Shown here: piece after piece, positions 1 to 8,172 of the stretch | Layout: each line of letters begins with the position of its first letter | Position numbering within the stretch: the first letter of the stretch is position 1 | Source of the DNA: an uncultured Streptococcus sp. | Lineage (GTDB): Bacteria; Bacillota; Bacilli; Lactobacillales; Streptococcaceae | Length of the DNA stretch: 43,854 nt | Assembly: GCA_934196125.1 (NCBI GenBank) | Contig: CAKPVT010000010.1 | Coordinates: 1 to 43,854, forward strand | Direction of reading: 5' to 3' | Position numbers and translations under genes: made by a program | Notes under the pieces: generated by a model | Databases searched by the model: none | The model's input: the letters and a program-made list of their open reading frames with translations, nothing else | Told to the model about the DNA's origin: nothing

Positions 1-51
1 ACAGCGCTGAACTAAGTATAAAACAAATCTAAAAAATAATTAAAGAAAGGG

Positions 52-84
52 TTTATACTAGCGGGAGCTACCCGCTAGTATAAA
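52..84 (+). promoter_or_regulatory. Perfect 14-bp stem-loop upstream of the zinc-ribbon gene
   Basis: The arms at 52-65 and 71-84 are perfectly complementary around a 5-nt loop (66-70). No U-tract follows, so it is not a terminator. The only good Shine-Dalgarno-like sequence, GAAAGGG at 45-51, lies before the hairpin. If the hairpin folds in the mRNA, that sequence sits 8 nt from the ATG at 93 and 11 nt from the ATG at 96. The structure is seen directly; its role in bringing the ribosome site near the start is inferred. It could instead be a palindromic operator. Confidence 0.7.
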
Positions 85-95
85 TATAAGAAATG

Positions 96-428
96 ATGTC
101 TTTACCAAATTGTCCACAATGTAACTCTGAGTATGTTTACGAAGATGGTTTATTACTAGTTTGCCCAGAGTGCGCTTATGAATGGAATCCAAGCGATTCA
201 GTTGAAGAAGAAGGCTTGGTTGTCCTTGATAGCAACGGTACACGTCTTGCTGATGGAGATAGCGTTACTATCGTGAAAAATCTAAAAGTAAAAGGTGCAC
301 CAAAAGACCTTAAACAAGGTACTCGTGTGAAAAACATTCGTCTTGTTGAAGGTGACCACAACATTGATTGTAAAATTGATGGTTTTGGTGCAATGAAATT
401 AAAATCAGAGTTTGTTAAAAAATTGTAA
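96..428 (+). CDS. yjdM: Zinc-ribbon protein, YjdM/PhnA family
   Basis: A small cytosolic protein of about 110 residues. The N-terminal zinc ribbon shows two CxxC knuckles, CPQC (residues 6-9) and CPEC (about 24-27). The C-terminal half is the family's small beta domain, with DGDSVTIVKNLKVKG. The length is normal for the family. The ATG at 93 is also possible, but the family usually starts MSLPxCPxC, which fits 96. Despite the old name PhnA, no phosphonate genes are nearby and no enzymatic function is established. It is monocistronic with its own terminator. An unusual hairpin lies directly upstream. Confidence 0.9.
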   Translation: MSLPNCPQCNSEYVYEDGLLLVCPECAYEWNPSDSVEEEGLVVLDSNGTRLADGDSVTIVKNLKVKGAPKDLKQGTRVKNIRLVEGDHNIDCKIDGFGAMKLKSEFVKKL

Positions 429-438
429 TGATTGAAAG

Positions 439-460
439 CTAGACGAGATGTCTAGTTTTT
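439..460 (+). terminator. Rho-independent terminator after the zinc-ribbon gene
   Basis: CTAGAC (439-444) pairs with GTCTAG (450-455) around GAGAT and is followed by a run of T. Confidence 0.75.
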
Positions 461-558
461 TAGTTTGATGACGATTTTTGGAAAAATTTTTAAGCAGAGA
501 CTAGTCAGCAAATGTCTGTTATTTTTATACTTTTTATGTAAATATATTCTCAGATATA

Positions 559-586
559 TTCAAACCGTCTGAAATTTTGGTATAAT
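559..586 (+). promoter_or_regulatory. Promoter of the amino acid ABC operon
   Basis: The -10 TATAAT at 581-586 is preceded by TGG, giving an extended -10. A weak -35, TTCAAA, lies at 559-564 with a 16-bp spacer. AGGAGA at 604-609 is the ribosome site for the ATG at 614. Confidence 0.7.
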
Positions 587-613
587 AGAAGCAAATTCTA
601 TTTAGGAGATCAC

Positions 614-1255
614 ATGTCATATATTTTACAAGTTCTGCCAAGCTTGTTAGATGGCGCTAAGGTAACTTTGCAAGTTTTCTGTATTGTTATTATTTTGTCA
701 ATACCGTTTGGTGCTGTCTTGGCTTTTTTGATGCAGATTAAATTCAAACCATTACAATGGTTGTTGACGTTATATGTTTGGATTATGCGTGGAACACCAT
801 TGCTATTGCAATTAATTTTCTTCTACTACGTGTTGCCGAGTGTTGGTGTTGTAATGGATCGCTTGCCAGCAGCTATTTTAGCGTTCACGTTGAATTACGC
901 AGCTTATTTTGCAGAAATTTTCCGCGGAGGTATTGCAGCCATTCCTAAAGGGCAATACGAAGCAGCTAAGGTTTTAAAACTAAATCAACTCCAAACGATT
1001 CATTATATTATCTTACCGCAAGTGTTCAAGATTGTTTTACCTAGTGTTTTCAATGAAATCATTAATCTTGTTAAAGATTCATCATTGGTTTACGTTCTTG
1101 GTGTGGGCGATTTGTTGCTTGCAAGTAAAACCGCAGCCAATCGTGATGCCACATTAGCACCGATGTTTGTTGCTGGAGCAATTTACCTATTAATGATTGG
1201 TGTGGTGACACTGATTTCAAAACAAACTGAGAAAAAATTTAATTACTATAAATAA
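614..1255 (+). CDS. Polar amino acid ABC transporter permease
   Basis: A 213-residue HisM/GlnP-type inner-membrane permease with about five membrane segments. The cytoplasmic EAA loop is visible as GQYEAAKVLKLNQLQ (about residues 116-130), the contact point for the ATPase. The motif RGTPLLLQLIFFYY is typical of the family. It is the first gene of a permease-ATPase-binding protein operon and lies 11 nt before the ATPase. Only one permease is present, so the transporter is presumably a homodimer. The substrate is not shown by sequence; related streptococcal systems import cystine or other polar amino acids. The start is supported by AGGAGA 4 nt upstream. Confidence 0.92.
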   Translation: MSYILQVLPSLLDGAKVTLQVFCIVIILSIPFGAVLAFLMQIKFKPLQWLLTLYVWIMRGTPLLLQLIFFYYVLPSVGVVMDRLPAAILAFTLNYAAYFAEIFRGGIAAIPKGQYEAAKVLKLNQLQTIHYIILPQVFKIVLPSVFNEIINLVKDSSLVYVLGVGDLLLASKTAANRDATLAPMFVAGAIYLLMIGVVTLISKQTEKKFNYYK

Positions 1256-1266
1256 GAGGTGACCAG

Positions 1267-1896
1267 ATGTTAGAATTAAAAAATATTTCCAAACAATTTG
1301 GTCAAAAGAAGATTTTTGATCATTTTAATTTGACGGTTGAAGATGGCAAAATTTTATCTCTCGTTGGTCCTTCAGGTGGTGGAAAGACAACCTTGCTACG
1401 TATGCTTGCTGGACTTGAAAAAATTGATTCTGGGGAAATTATTCATAATGGTGAAGTCGTTCCTATCGACCATCTAGAGACACTTAATTTACTTGGTTTT
1501 GTTTTTCAAGATTTTCAGCTTTTCCCTCATTTATCTGTTTTAGATAATTTGATCTTATCGCCTGTAAAAACAATGGGAATGACAAAAGAAACAGCTAAAG
1601 AAAAAGCGGTTACCTTGCTTCAACGCCTAGGTCTTGGTGAATACGCTGATGCTTATCCGTATTCGTTGTCAGGTGGTCAAAAACAACGTGTGGCTTTGGC
1701 GCGTACCATGATGATTGACCCACAAATTATTGGTTATGATGAGCCAACATCAGCACTTGACCCAGAATTGCGTCAAGAAGTTGAAAAGTTGATTTTACAA
1801 AATCACGAAGCTGGCATGACTCAAATCGTTGTTACCCACGATTTACAGTTTGCAGAAAGCATTTCAGATCATATTTTAAAAATTAATCCAAAATAA
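1267..1896 (+). CDS. Amino acid ABC transporter ATP-binding protein
   Basis: A 209-residue GlnQ/HisP-type ATPase that powers the neighbouring permease. Walker A is GPSGGGKTT (about residues 34-42), the signature is LSGGQKQR (about 135-142), Walker B with the catalytic Glu is IIGYDEPTSALD, and the switch histidine lies in VVTHDL. It is slightly shorter than the typical 240 residues but has all motifs. It lies between the permease and the binding protein with gaps of 11 and 23 nt, so it is cotranscribed. Confidence 0.93.
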   Translation: MLELKNISKQFGQKKIFDHFNLTVEDGKILSLVGPSGGGKTTLLRMLAGLEKIDSGEIIHNGEVVPIDHLETLNLLGFVFQDFQLFPHLSVLDNLILSPVKTMGMTKETAKEKAVTLLQRLGLGEYADAYPYSLSGGQKQRVALARTMMIDPQIIGYDEPTSALDPELRQEVEKLILQNHEAGMTQIVVTHDLQFAESISDHILKINPK

Positions 1897-1919
1897 AGAA
1901 AGTCTTACTAGGTGAGTTT

Positions 1920-2762
1920 ATGAAATTCAAAGAAGTTCTTGTGGGCGTTTTGGCGCTTGTATCAACGCTAACTTTGGTGGCTTGTAGTTCTTCATCATCT
2001 AAAAAAGCGACGAGTACTGACCAATGGGACACTTACGTCAAAAACGGTGAGATTACTATCGGGTTTGATAATACATTCGTTCCCATGGGGTACGAGGATG
2101 AGGACGGAAGCAATGTCGGTTTTGATATTGATTTGGCAAATGCCGTCTTTAAAGAATATGGCATTACTGTCAAATGGCAATCAATTAACTGGGATATGAA
2201 AGAAATCGAGTTGAATAACGGAACCATTGATTTGATTTGGAACGGTTATTCAATCACAGATGAGCGTGCAGAAAAAATTCTCTTCACAAACCCATACATG
2301 GTTAATGAGCAGGTCTTGGTAACTAAAAAATCGTCAGGTATTACAATTTTTGCTGACATGAAAGACAAAGTTCTTGGTGCACAGTCAGGGTCATCTGGTT
2401 ACGATGCGTTCACCTCACATCCAGAAGTGTTGAAGGACATTGTTTCTGGTGGCGATGCGACACAATACGAAACCTTCACACAAGCGCTTATCGATTTGAA
2501 AAATGACCGTATTGACGGTTTGTTGATTGATAAAGTTTACGCTAATTACTACCTTGAACAAGAAGGTGAACTTGATAACTACAATATCATTTCAAGTGAA
2601 TTTGATGGTGAAGACTTTGCCGTCGGTGCTCGTAAAGCCGATAAGACACTTGTTAAGAAAATCAATCAAGCTTTTAAGAAGTTGTATCAAGACGGTACAT
2701 TTCAAGAAATTTCAAACAAATGGTTTGGTGAAGATGTCGCAACAGACGACGTTAAAAACTAA
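1920..2762 (+). CDS. Amino acid ABC transporter substrate-binding lipoprotein
   Basis: A 280-residue extracellular solute-binding protein (SBP family 3). It has a lipoprotein signal peptide with lipobox LVAC (Cys at about residue 22) followed by a Ser-rich linker. The body has the classic family-3 pattern GEITIGFDNTFVPMGYEDEDG and GFDIDLANAVFKEYG. After lipidation it would be tethered to the outer face of the membrane and hand ligand to the permease. It is the last gene of the operon and is followed by a strong terminator. The ligand cannot be read from sequence; cystine, glutamine or a related polar amino acid are the family's usual ligands. Confidence 0.92.
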   Translation: MKFKEVLVGVLALVSTLTLVACSSSSSKKATSTDQWDTYVKNGEITIGFDNTFVPMGYEDEDGSNVGFDIDLANAVFKEYGITVKWQSINWDMKEIELNNGTIDLIWNGYSITDERAEKILFTNPYMVNEQVLVTKKSSGITIFADMKDKVLGAQSGSSGYDAFTSHPEVLKDIVSGGDATQYETFTQALIDLKNDRIDGLLIDKVYANYYLEQEGELDNYNIISSEFDGEDFAVGARKADKTLVKKINQAFKKLYQDGTFQEISNKWFGEDVATDDVKN

Positions 2763-2774
2763 ACGAGGAATAGC

Positions 2775-2808
2775 AAAACTCTGAGGTTAGCCTCAGAGTT
2801 TTTGTTTA
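2775..2808 (+). terminator. Terminator of the amino acid ABC operon
   Basis: A perfect 12-bp stem, 2775-2786 with 2791-2802, around TTAG, followed by a T-rich tail. Confidence 0.9.
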
Positions 2809-2838
2809 TTATGATTTTGATAGATTTCTTGTTTAGTC

Positions 2839-2866
2839 AAAAGACTAGAACAGCATCTAGTCTTTT
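2839..2866 (-). terminator. Terminator overlapping the mntE stop codon
   Basis: An 11-bp perfect stem, 2839-2849 with 2856-2866, around a 6-nt loop. The 3' arm on the plus strand contains the minus-strand stop codon (2857-2859). T-runs flank both sides, so it may act in both directions. Confidence 0.8.
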
Positions 2867-4080
2867 GCTTCAATATTAGAGTTATCGCTAATCGAGGTAA
2901 TTTGGTGGAAAATAAGATGCCATTCTTCTTTACGACGCCAAATGCTGGTGTGTGATTTATGACCAAGCGTGTAAGTGATGAGTTTTGTTTTTTGGCTGAT
3001 TGATGTCAGTTGAAAATCATCAAAATTGCTCATGTAATGTTTTTTACGGGAAATCATTTCCTCTTTTGAATAAGTTTTTCCGTCATCGTCAATAAGTGTA
3101 AAACTATCAGCTAGCAGATCTTCATAGTCTGGAGTTTTGGAAAGAATGATTTTTTCGTCTTTATAAAGTTTTTTATAAACAATTTCCCAAATTTCATCTT
3201 CAGGAATAGCAGCAGGTTCAACGTGAACATCGGTATCATACACCGAAAATTTCTGACTGAGCAATGTTTCAATCTGTTCGGTAATTTCATGGCTTTCGTA
3301 AACAGAAAGGTCTGGATTCATTTCGACGACAATATCAAGGTAAATATTACTTCCGTATGAACGCCCACGTTGAGATTTGACTGCGGTTACTTTAGGGATT
3401 TTTAAAATAGCTTCCTTGTATTTTTTAAGCTCTTTTTCATCGAAACCGTCTGATAAGCTAAAGGCGCTTTCCATAAAAATGTCATAAGCCGTTTTCAAGA
3501 TAAAATAGGTAATGACAATGGCGGCAAGTCTATCAATGATAACAAGATTGAAAGAAGCGGCAACAATAGCAACAGATGTACCAATAGAAGTAACTGCATC
3601 AGAAAGATTATCCTTTGCAGCAGCAACCAGAGCGCTTGATTTCACCTTTTGTGATAGGCGTTTATTGTGAACATAAACACCATACATAATAATAGCTGAA
3701 ATGACACCGACGATAGCCCCCTCTGGGTCAATGGTTGTGTGGCTTCCAGAAATGATTTTCTGAATTGTTTGAGACAGCACTTGGAAACCAACAATAAACA
3801 TGATAAAGGATGTAATCAAACTCGCTAAATCTTCAATTTTCCAATGCCCAAAACGGTGTTCGGCATCCGCTGGCTTACTGGCTAAATGAAGCCCGATTAG
3901 CAGAGCGATATTTCCCAAAATATCAGACAAGTTGTTAAAACCATCGGCAATAAGCGATGATGAATTAAGCGTGTAACCTGCAATTAGCTTGGCGGCAGAA
4001 ATCGTAAGATAGGCAATGATATTTACTATTGGACCACGTTTAGCTAACCGAAGATTCTCAGCTGGTGTTGGCATAAGCAA
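2857..4080 (-). CDS. mntE: Cation diffusion facilitator, MntE-like manganese exporter
   Basis: A 407-residue CDF antiporter. The N-terminal half has about six membrane helices with the metal-site motif DGFNNLSD near residue 46 and DNLSD (about 157-161) in helix V. A cytoplasmic CDF dimerisation domain follows (FDTDVHVEP-type motif seen as YDTDVHVEPAAIPEDE). The roughly 110-residue C-terminal extension, ending in IWRRKEEWHLIFHQ, resembles pneumococcal MntE as I recall it, which exports Mn2+ during manganese overload. Metal specificity is inferred from that resemblance. It is monocistronic, with its own promoter and terminator. Confidence 0.85.
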   Translation of the reverse strand: MLMPTPAENLRLAKRGPIVNIIAYLTISAAKLIAGYTLNSSSLIADGFNNLSDILGNIALLIGLHLASKPADAEHRFGHWKIEDLASLITSFIMFIVGFQVLSQTIQKIISGSHTTIDPEGAIVGVISAIIMYGVYVHNKRLSQKVKSSALVAAAKDNLSDAVTSIGTSVAIVAASFNLVIIDRLAAIVITYFILKTAYDIFMESAFSLSDGFDEKELKKYKEAILKIPKVTAVKSQRGRSYGSNIYLDIVVEMNPDLSVYESHEITEQIETLLSQKFSVYDTDVHVEPAAIPEDEIWEIVYKKLYKDEKIILSKTPDYEDLLADSFTLIDDDGKTYSKEEMISRKKHYMSNFDDFQLTSISQKTKLITYTLGHKSHTSIWRRKEEWHLIFHQITSISDNSNIEAKD

Positions 4081-4146
4081 TAACTCCTTTGAAAACGATA
4101 GTTATATCATAAAATCAATAATCGTTAAAATAAAATATTACTCTCT

Positions 4147-4175
4147 ATTATACCATTAGTTTAAGCTTGTCACAA
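4147..4175 (-). promoter_or_regulatory. Promoter of mntE
   Basis: Reading the minus strand: -35 TTGTGA (4170-4175), 17-bp spacer, -10 TATAAT (4147-4152) preceded by TGG. It gives a leader of about 60 nt. No manganese riboswitch of the yybP-ykoY type is visible. Confidence 0.75.
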
Positions 4176-4216
4176 AGAAAATATGATAAAATCAACTATT
4201 TAGCGACGATAGCAAA

Positions 4217-4248
4217 TTAAAAATCTGGAATTCATTCCAGATTTTTAA
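4217..4248 (-). terminator. Terminator of the AGCS symporter gene
   Basis: A perfect 14-bp stem, 4217-4230 with 4235-4248, around TTCA. It starts one base after the minus-strand stop codon. Confidence 0.9.
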
Positions 4249-5577
4249 TCAATGATTATCAAAATAATGTTTTGTTTCTTTAATAATAATTGGTGAAAGT
4301 GCTAGTAAGGCAATCAAATTTGGAATTGCCATAAGCCCGTTAACAATATCAGCGATAACCCAAATTGTTTCTAGGCTGATGTAGCCACCCAAAGCAACCA
4401 TAGCAATAAAGACAATACGATAGACCGGGATAGCTTTGACACCAAATAAGAACTCAAAACAACGTTCTCCGTAGTAGCACCAACCAAGAATCGTTGTGAA
4501 GGCAAATAAAATCAAGCTAATAGTTAAGGCATAAACACCGAAGTTTCCAAAGACAGATGAAAATGCTGATTGCGTGAGCGTTGCCCCATTCAAATTACTT
4601 GACCAGCCACCAGTAACGATAATAGAAAGACCTGTTAAAGTACAAATAATAATGGTATCAATAAATGTTCCTGTCATAGAGACAAGCCCTTGTTCAACAG
4701 GTTCTTCCGTTTTAGCAGCAGCAGCGGCGATAGGTGCAGAACCAAGTCCAGATTCATTAGAGAAGATACCACGTGCAATCCCTGCTTGAATAGCTGTGAC
4801 AACTGTTGCACCAGCAAAACCACCCGTAGCAGCTTTTCCAGTAAATGCTGAATGTAAAACTAATCCTAAACCTGGAATAATATGGTCAGAATGGAAGGCT
4901 AGGATTGTAAGGGTTGCTAAGATGTAAATAATTGCCATGAAAGGAACAATGTTTTCAGCTACCTTAGAGATAGATTGAATACCACCAAAGATGATAATAC
5001 TAACTAGCACAGCTAAAACAAGACTGATTACTTTAGGTGAGCAACCAACGGTATTGTTAAGAGAATCTGTAATAGAATTAACTTGTGTAAATGTCCCAGA
5101 ACCAAAAAGTGCCACCATAACACCAAAGATAGAAAAAGCAATAGCGAGTGGTTTCCAATGTTTACCCATTCCGTTTACGATGTAGTGCATTGGTCCGCCT
5201 GCGATGTCTCCGTTGGCATCTCTGGTACGGTATTTTATGGCAAGAACACCTTCGGCATATTTGGTTGCCATACCGAAGAAAGCAGCTATCCACATCCAAA
5301 ATAACGCCCCAGGTCCACCTAACTTAATGGCAGTTGCGACTCCGACGATATTTCCAGTTCCGACGGTTGCTGCGAGAGCTGTTGCAAGAGCCGCAAAGCT
5401 TGAAATGTCTCCTTGACCGTTAGCCTCATCTGAAAAGATGAGTTTCAAGGCTTTTGGAAGTCGGAAAATCTGCAACAGACCTAAACGAGTAGAAAGGTAA
5501 ATCCCTGTTCCGACAAGAAGAACAAGAAGTGGCGATCCCCAGACAAGGCTCTTCAAAGACGATAGAAAATCATACAT
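4249..5577 (-). CDS. AGCS-family sodium/alanine (glycine) symporter
   Basis: A 442-residue integral membrane protein of the alanine/glycine:cation symporter family, with about 10-11 hydrophobic helices. Family motifs include AATVGTGNIVGVATAIKLGG near residues 69-88, GGPMHYI, and GIARGIFSNESGLGSAPIAAA (about 264-284). It probably imports alanine or glycine with Na+. It is monocistronic with a perfect consensus promoter. The start fits a Shine-Dalgarno-like AGGAG just upstream on the minus strand. Length is normal and no damage is seen. Confidence 0.93.
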   Translation of the reverse strand: MYDFLSSLKSLVWGSPLLVLLVGTGIYLSTRLGLLQIFRLPKALKLIFSDEANGQGDISSFAALATALAATVGTGNIVGVATAIKLGGPGALFWMWIAAFFGMATKYAEGVLAIKYRTRDANGDIAGGPMHYIVNGMGKHWKPLAIAFSIFGVMVALFGSGTFTQVNSITDSLNNTVGCSPKVISLVLAVLVSIIIFGGIQSISKVAENIVPFMAIIYILATLTILAFHSDHIIPGLGLVLHSAFTGKAATGGFAGATVVTAIQAGIARGIFSNESGLGSAPIAAAAAKTEEPVEQGLVSMTGTFIDTIIICTLTGLSIIVTGGWSSNLNGATLTQSAFSSVFGNFGVYALTISLILFAFTTILGWCYYGERCFEFLFGVKAIPVYRIVFIAMVALGGYISLETIWVIADIVNGLMAIPNLIALLALSPIIIKETKHYFDNH

Positions 5578-5720
5578 AAGTAAAAACTCCTAATAATCAT
5601 AGCACTTAAATCACTGGTTAAAAGATAAAACCAATTTTTTAACTATTAACCACTAAATGAGCACTAGTCTTTATCTATTTTTCGTATTTTCAGAAAAAAT
5701 AGAATAATTTTAACTTATTT

Positions 5721-5749
5721 ATTATATAGAGAGAAACGCCGTTTGTCAA
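5721..5749 (-). promoter_or_regulatory. Perfect consensus promoter of the AGCS symporter gene
   Basis: Minus strand: TTGACA (5744-5749), exactly 17 bp, then TATAAT (5721-5726). The leader of about 135 nt contains a GGTTAA/TTAACC inverted repeat (5615-5652). I found no recognisable glycine riboswitch in it. Confidence 0.85.
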
Positions 5750-5966
5750 ATTGTCATCTGAAAAATCTATATCAATAAAGGATGTAAAAGGCTTGGTTAA
5801 GGGGAGTTACAAATCTTTGTCAGAACATAATTATCAAAAAGTTGAGCAAATGAAAAAGACTTCCTATTTCCCTAATAAATTCAGTTATCATAGGCTAAAA
5901 GTGCATTTATTTGGTAAATTATCGCAATAATAGTGGTATAGTATCATATTTCAATAACATAGTAAT

Positions 5967-5994
5967 AGAAAACGCCTACATTTCTGGGTATAAT
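5967..5994 (+). promoter_or_regulatory. cre site and -10 box of the beta-glucosidase gene
   Basis: AGAAAACGCCTACA at 5967-5980 matches the CcpA operator consensus WGNAARCGNWWWCA at 13 of 14 positions. The -10 TATAAT lies at 5989-5994, so a bound CcpA would cover the -35 to spacer region and repress the gene when preferred sugars are present. The rest of the 5578-6027 gap contains only the divergent AGCS promoter and A+T-rich sequence. Confidence 0.65.
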
Positions 5995-6027
5995 ACAAGA
6001 GTAAATCAATGTATGAGGTGACTATAT

Positions 6028-7492
6028 ATGACAAAACAATTTCCAGAAGGATTTTTGTGGGGCGGTGCAACAGCTGCCAATCAATTTGAAGGCGCTTGGA
6101 ATGTTGACGGACGTGGTCCAGCGACATCGGATACAGCGCGTGCCGTTGCTCCAGAAGAACGCAAATCAATGGGAAGTGAATTTAATTCACCAATGACTCG
6201 TGCTAAATTGGATGCAGCTTTGAATGATAAAGAAGGGCTTTATCCAAAACGTTGGGGGTCTGATTTTTACCATCGTTATAAAGAAGATATCGCCCTTTAT
6301 GCTGAAATGGGATTCAAGACTTTTCGTCTTTCTATTGCATGGTCGCGTATTTTTCCAAATGGTGATGATGCGACACCGAATGAAGCTGGTTTAGCTTTTT
6401 ATGATAAGGTTTTTGATGAGCTTAATAAATACGGCATTGAGCCACTGGTTACTTTATCTCACTATGAATTTCCAATCCACTTGGTAACAGAATACGGTGG
6501 CTGGAAAAATCGTAAAGTGATTGATTTCTTTGTTCGTTATGCTGAAACGGTCTTTAATCGTTACAAAGATAAGGTCAAATATTGGTTGACATTCAATGAA
6601 ATTAATATTATTGGTATGACTGGTTATTTATCAGGTGGGCTCTTGTTTGAAGATGGTAAATTGAACCTCCAAGATATGTATCAAGCAGCTCATCATCAGT
6701 TTGTAGCATCAAGTTTGGCAACAAAAATCGGTCACGAGATTAATCCTGATTTCAAGATTGGGTGTATGTTAGCGCGTATGCAAGCCTATCCTGCGACCTG
6801 TAATCCAGAAGATGTCATGGAAGAAATTAAAAAAGACCATGAAAATCTATTCTTCTCTGATGTTCAAGTTCGCGGAAAATACCCAGCATATGCCAAACGT
6901 TTCTTTAAAGAAAATAATATCGAATTAGAAATCGCAGACGGTGACCTTGAAATTCTTGAAAAATATCCTGTTGATTTCATGTCATTTTCATATTATATGA
7001 GTTCAATTGCTCGTAAGCAAAAAACTGGTGACCAAACAGCAGGAAATCTTATCCTAAGTGAACCAAATCCATATCTTGAAGTTTCTGACTGGGGATGGCA
7101 AATTGACCCTGTCGGACTCCGCATTACGCTTAACAATCTTTATGACCGTTACCAAGTACCGCTTATGGTTGTTGAAAATGGTCTAGGTGCTCTTGATACA
7201 GTAGAAGAAGACAGTTCGATTCACGACCAATATCGTATTGATTTATCTCCAATCACACGTCAAACAAATGTATGAAGCCATTGAGGACGGTGTTGATTTG
7301 CTGGGATACACTTGGTGGGGTTGTACAGACCTTGTTTCGGCGTCAACTTCTGAAATGTCAAAACGCTATGGTTTTGTTTACGTTGATGCTGACGACCAAG
7401 GAAACGGTAGCTTTGACCGCTCACGTAAAGATTCATTTTTCTTTTATAAAGATTTGATTGCAACACGTGGTGCTAATATTTTAAACGATTAA
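6028..7492 (+). pseudogene. 6-phospho-beta-glucosidase (GH1), frameshifted
   Basis: A GH1 enzyme of the phosphotransferase-linked beta-glucoside route, which would cleave phosphorylated cellobiose, salicin or arbutin to glucose-6-phosphate. Frame one (6028-7275, 415 residues) holds the acid/base Glu191 in TFNEIN and nucleophile Glu383 in VVENG. One extra T in the run at 7242-7244 shifts the frame: the proper continuation YLQSHVKQMYEAIEDGVDLLG is found in the ORF ending at 7492. Removing it gives about 487 residues, normal for the family. The lost C-terminal 80-odd residues include the WWGCTDLVS and SKRYG segments, which in 6-phospho enzymes bind the sugar phosphate, so the truncated product should be inactive. 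A real mutation and a base-calling error are both possible. Confidence 0.88.
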
Positions 7493-7499
7493 TGATAAT

Positions 7500-7529
7500 A
7501 AACTTAGTTGGGCTTTTTCAGCTGAGTTT
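7500..7529 (+). terminator. Terminator after the beta-glucosidase gene
   Basis: An 11-bp stem with two G-U pairs, 7500-7510 with 7519-7529, around a T-rich loop. The T-tract after the stem is short, so readthrough into the phosphatase genes is likely. Confidence 0.6.
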
Positions 7530-7555
7530 ATTTGCTAGGAAGGAAAATGATATAA

Positions 7556-8170
7556 ATGGCAACAAAATTGTATTTGATGCGCCATGGCGAGACCTTATTT
7601 AATACACAAGGGCGGGTGCAGGGAGCTTGCGATTCGCCTCTAACAGATTTAGGTATTCAGCAAGCTCTTCTTGCCAAAGATTATTTTAATGAAAATAGCA
7701 TTTGGTTTGATAGTGTTTATTCTTCAACGCAAGAACGAGCGACAGATACTGCTAAATTAGTATCTGGTCAATCACAAGTCACCCAATTAAAAGGCATCAA
7801 AGAGATGAACTTTGGTGAGTTTGAAGCTCAGCCTGAATTTCTTTTGCCTAAATTTAGAACAGGTGCTAATTCGTTTGAAGATTTGTTGGTGCCTTTTGGT
7901 GGCGAGGACATTGTAACTGTTGGTAAGCGGGCTTTGGACAGTATTCTTGAAGTGCTGGTAAACGATGATCATGCTGATAACATTTTAATGGTTAGCCATG
8001 GAGCAACGATGTGGGGCATTTGTCTGCAGCTCGGTATTCAATTTCCAGAGGGAATAGGCTTTTCAAATTGTGCTATTTGTGAGTTTCAATATCATCAAGA
8101 ACAGTTAGAGTTGCAAAAACTGATTTTACCAACCAAGGCATTTAAGACATATTCATTTGAAAGGGATTAA
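7556..8170 (+). CDS. Histidine phosphatase family protein (copy 1 of 3)
   Basis: A 204-residue cytosolic phosphoglycerate-mutase-like phosphatase. The phospho-accepting His10 lies in LMRHGETLF, and the second catalytic His is in MVSHGATMW (about residue 146). The substrate is not determined; relatives act on sugar phosphates, nucleotides or other small phosphoesters. It is the first of three tandem paralogues that share RVQGACDSPLT-like and ERATDTA-like motifs. AGGAAGGA at 7537-7544 serves as ribosome site. It sits downstream of a sugar-phosphate glycosidase, which suggests a sugar-phosphate role, but this is only context. Confidence 0.85.
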   Translation: MATKLYLMRHGETLFNTQGRVQGACDSPLTDLGIQQALLAKDYFNENSIWFDSVYSSTQERATDTAKLVSGQSQVTQLKGIKEMNFGEFEAQPEFLLPKFRTGANSFEDLLVPFGGEDIVTVGKRALDSILEVLVNDDHADNILMVSHGATMWGICLQLGIQFPEGIGFSNCAICEFQYHQEQLELQKLILPTKAFKTYSFERD

Positions 8171-8172
8171 AA

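Noticed and set aside
58..243. Minus-strand ORF of 61 codons over the zinc-ribbon gene
   Set aside because: Antisense shadow without a ribosome site; the plus frame has clear family motifs.
2527..2784. Lys-rich 85-codon plus-strand ORF
   Set aside because: Out-of-frame shadow of the binding-protein gene; no start signal and low-complexity composition.
4574..5416. Several plus-strand ORFs in the AGCS symporter gene
   Set aside because: Antisense frames of a well-supported membrane protein; no ribosome sites.
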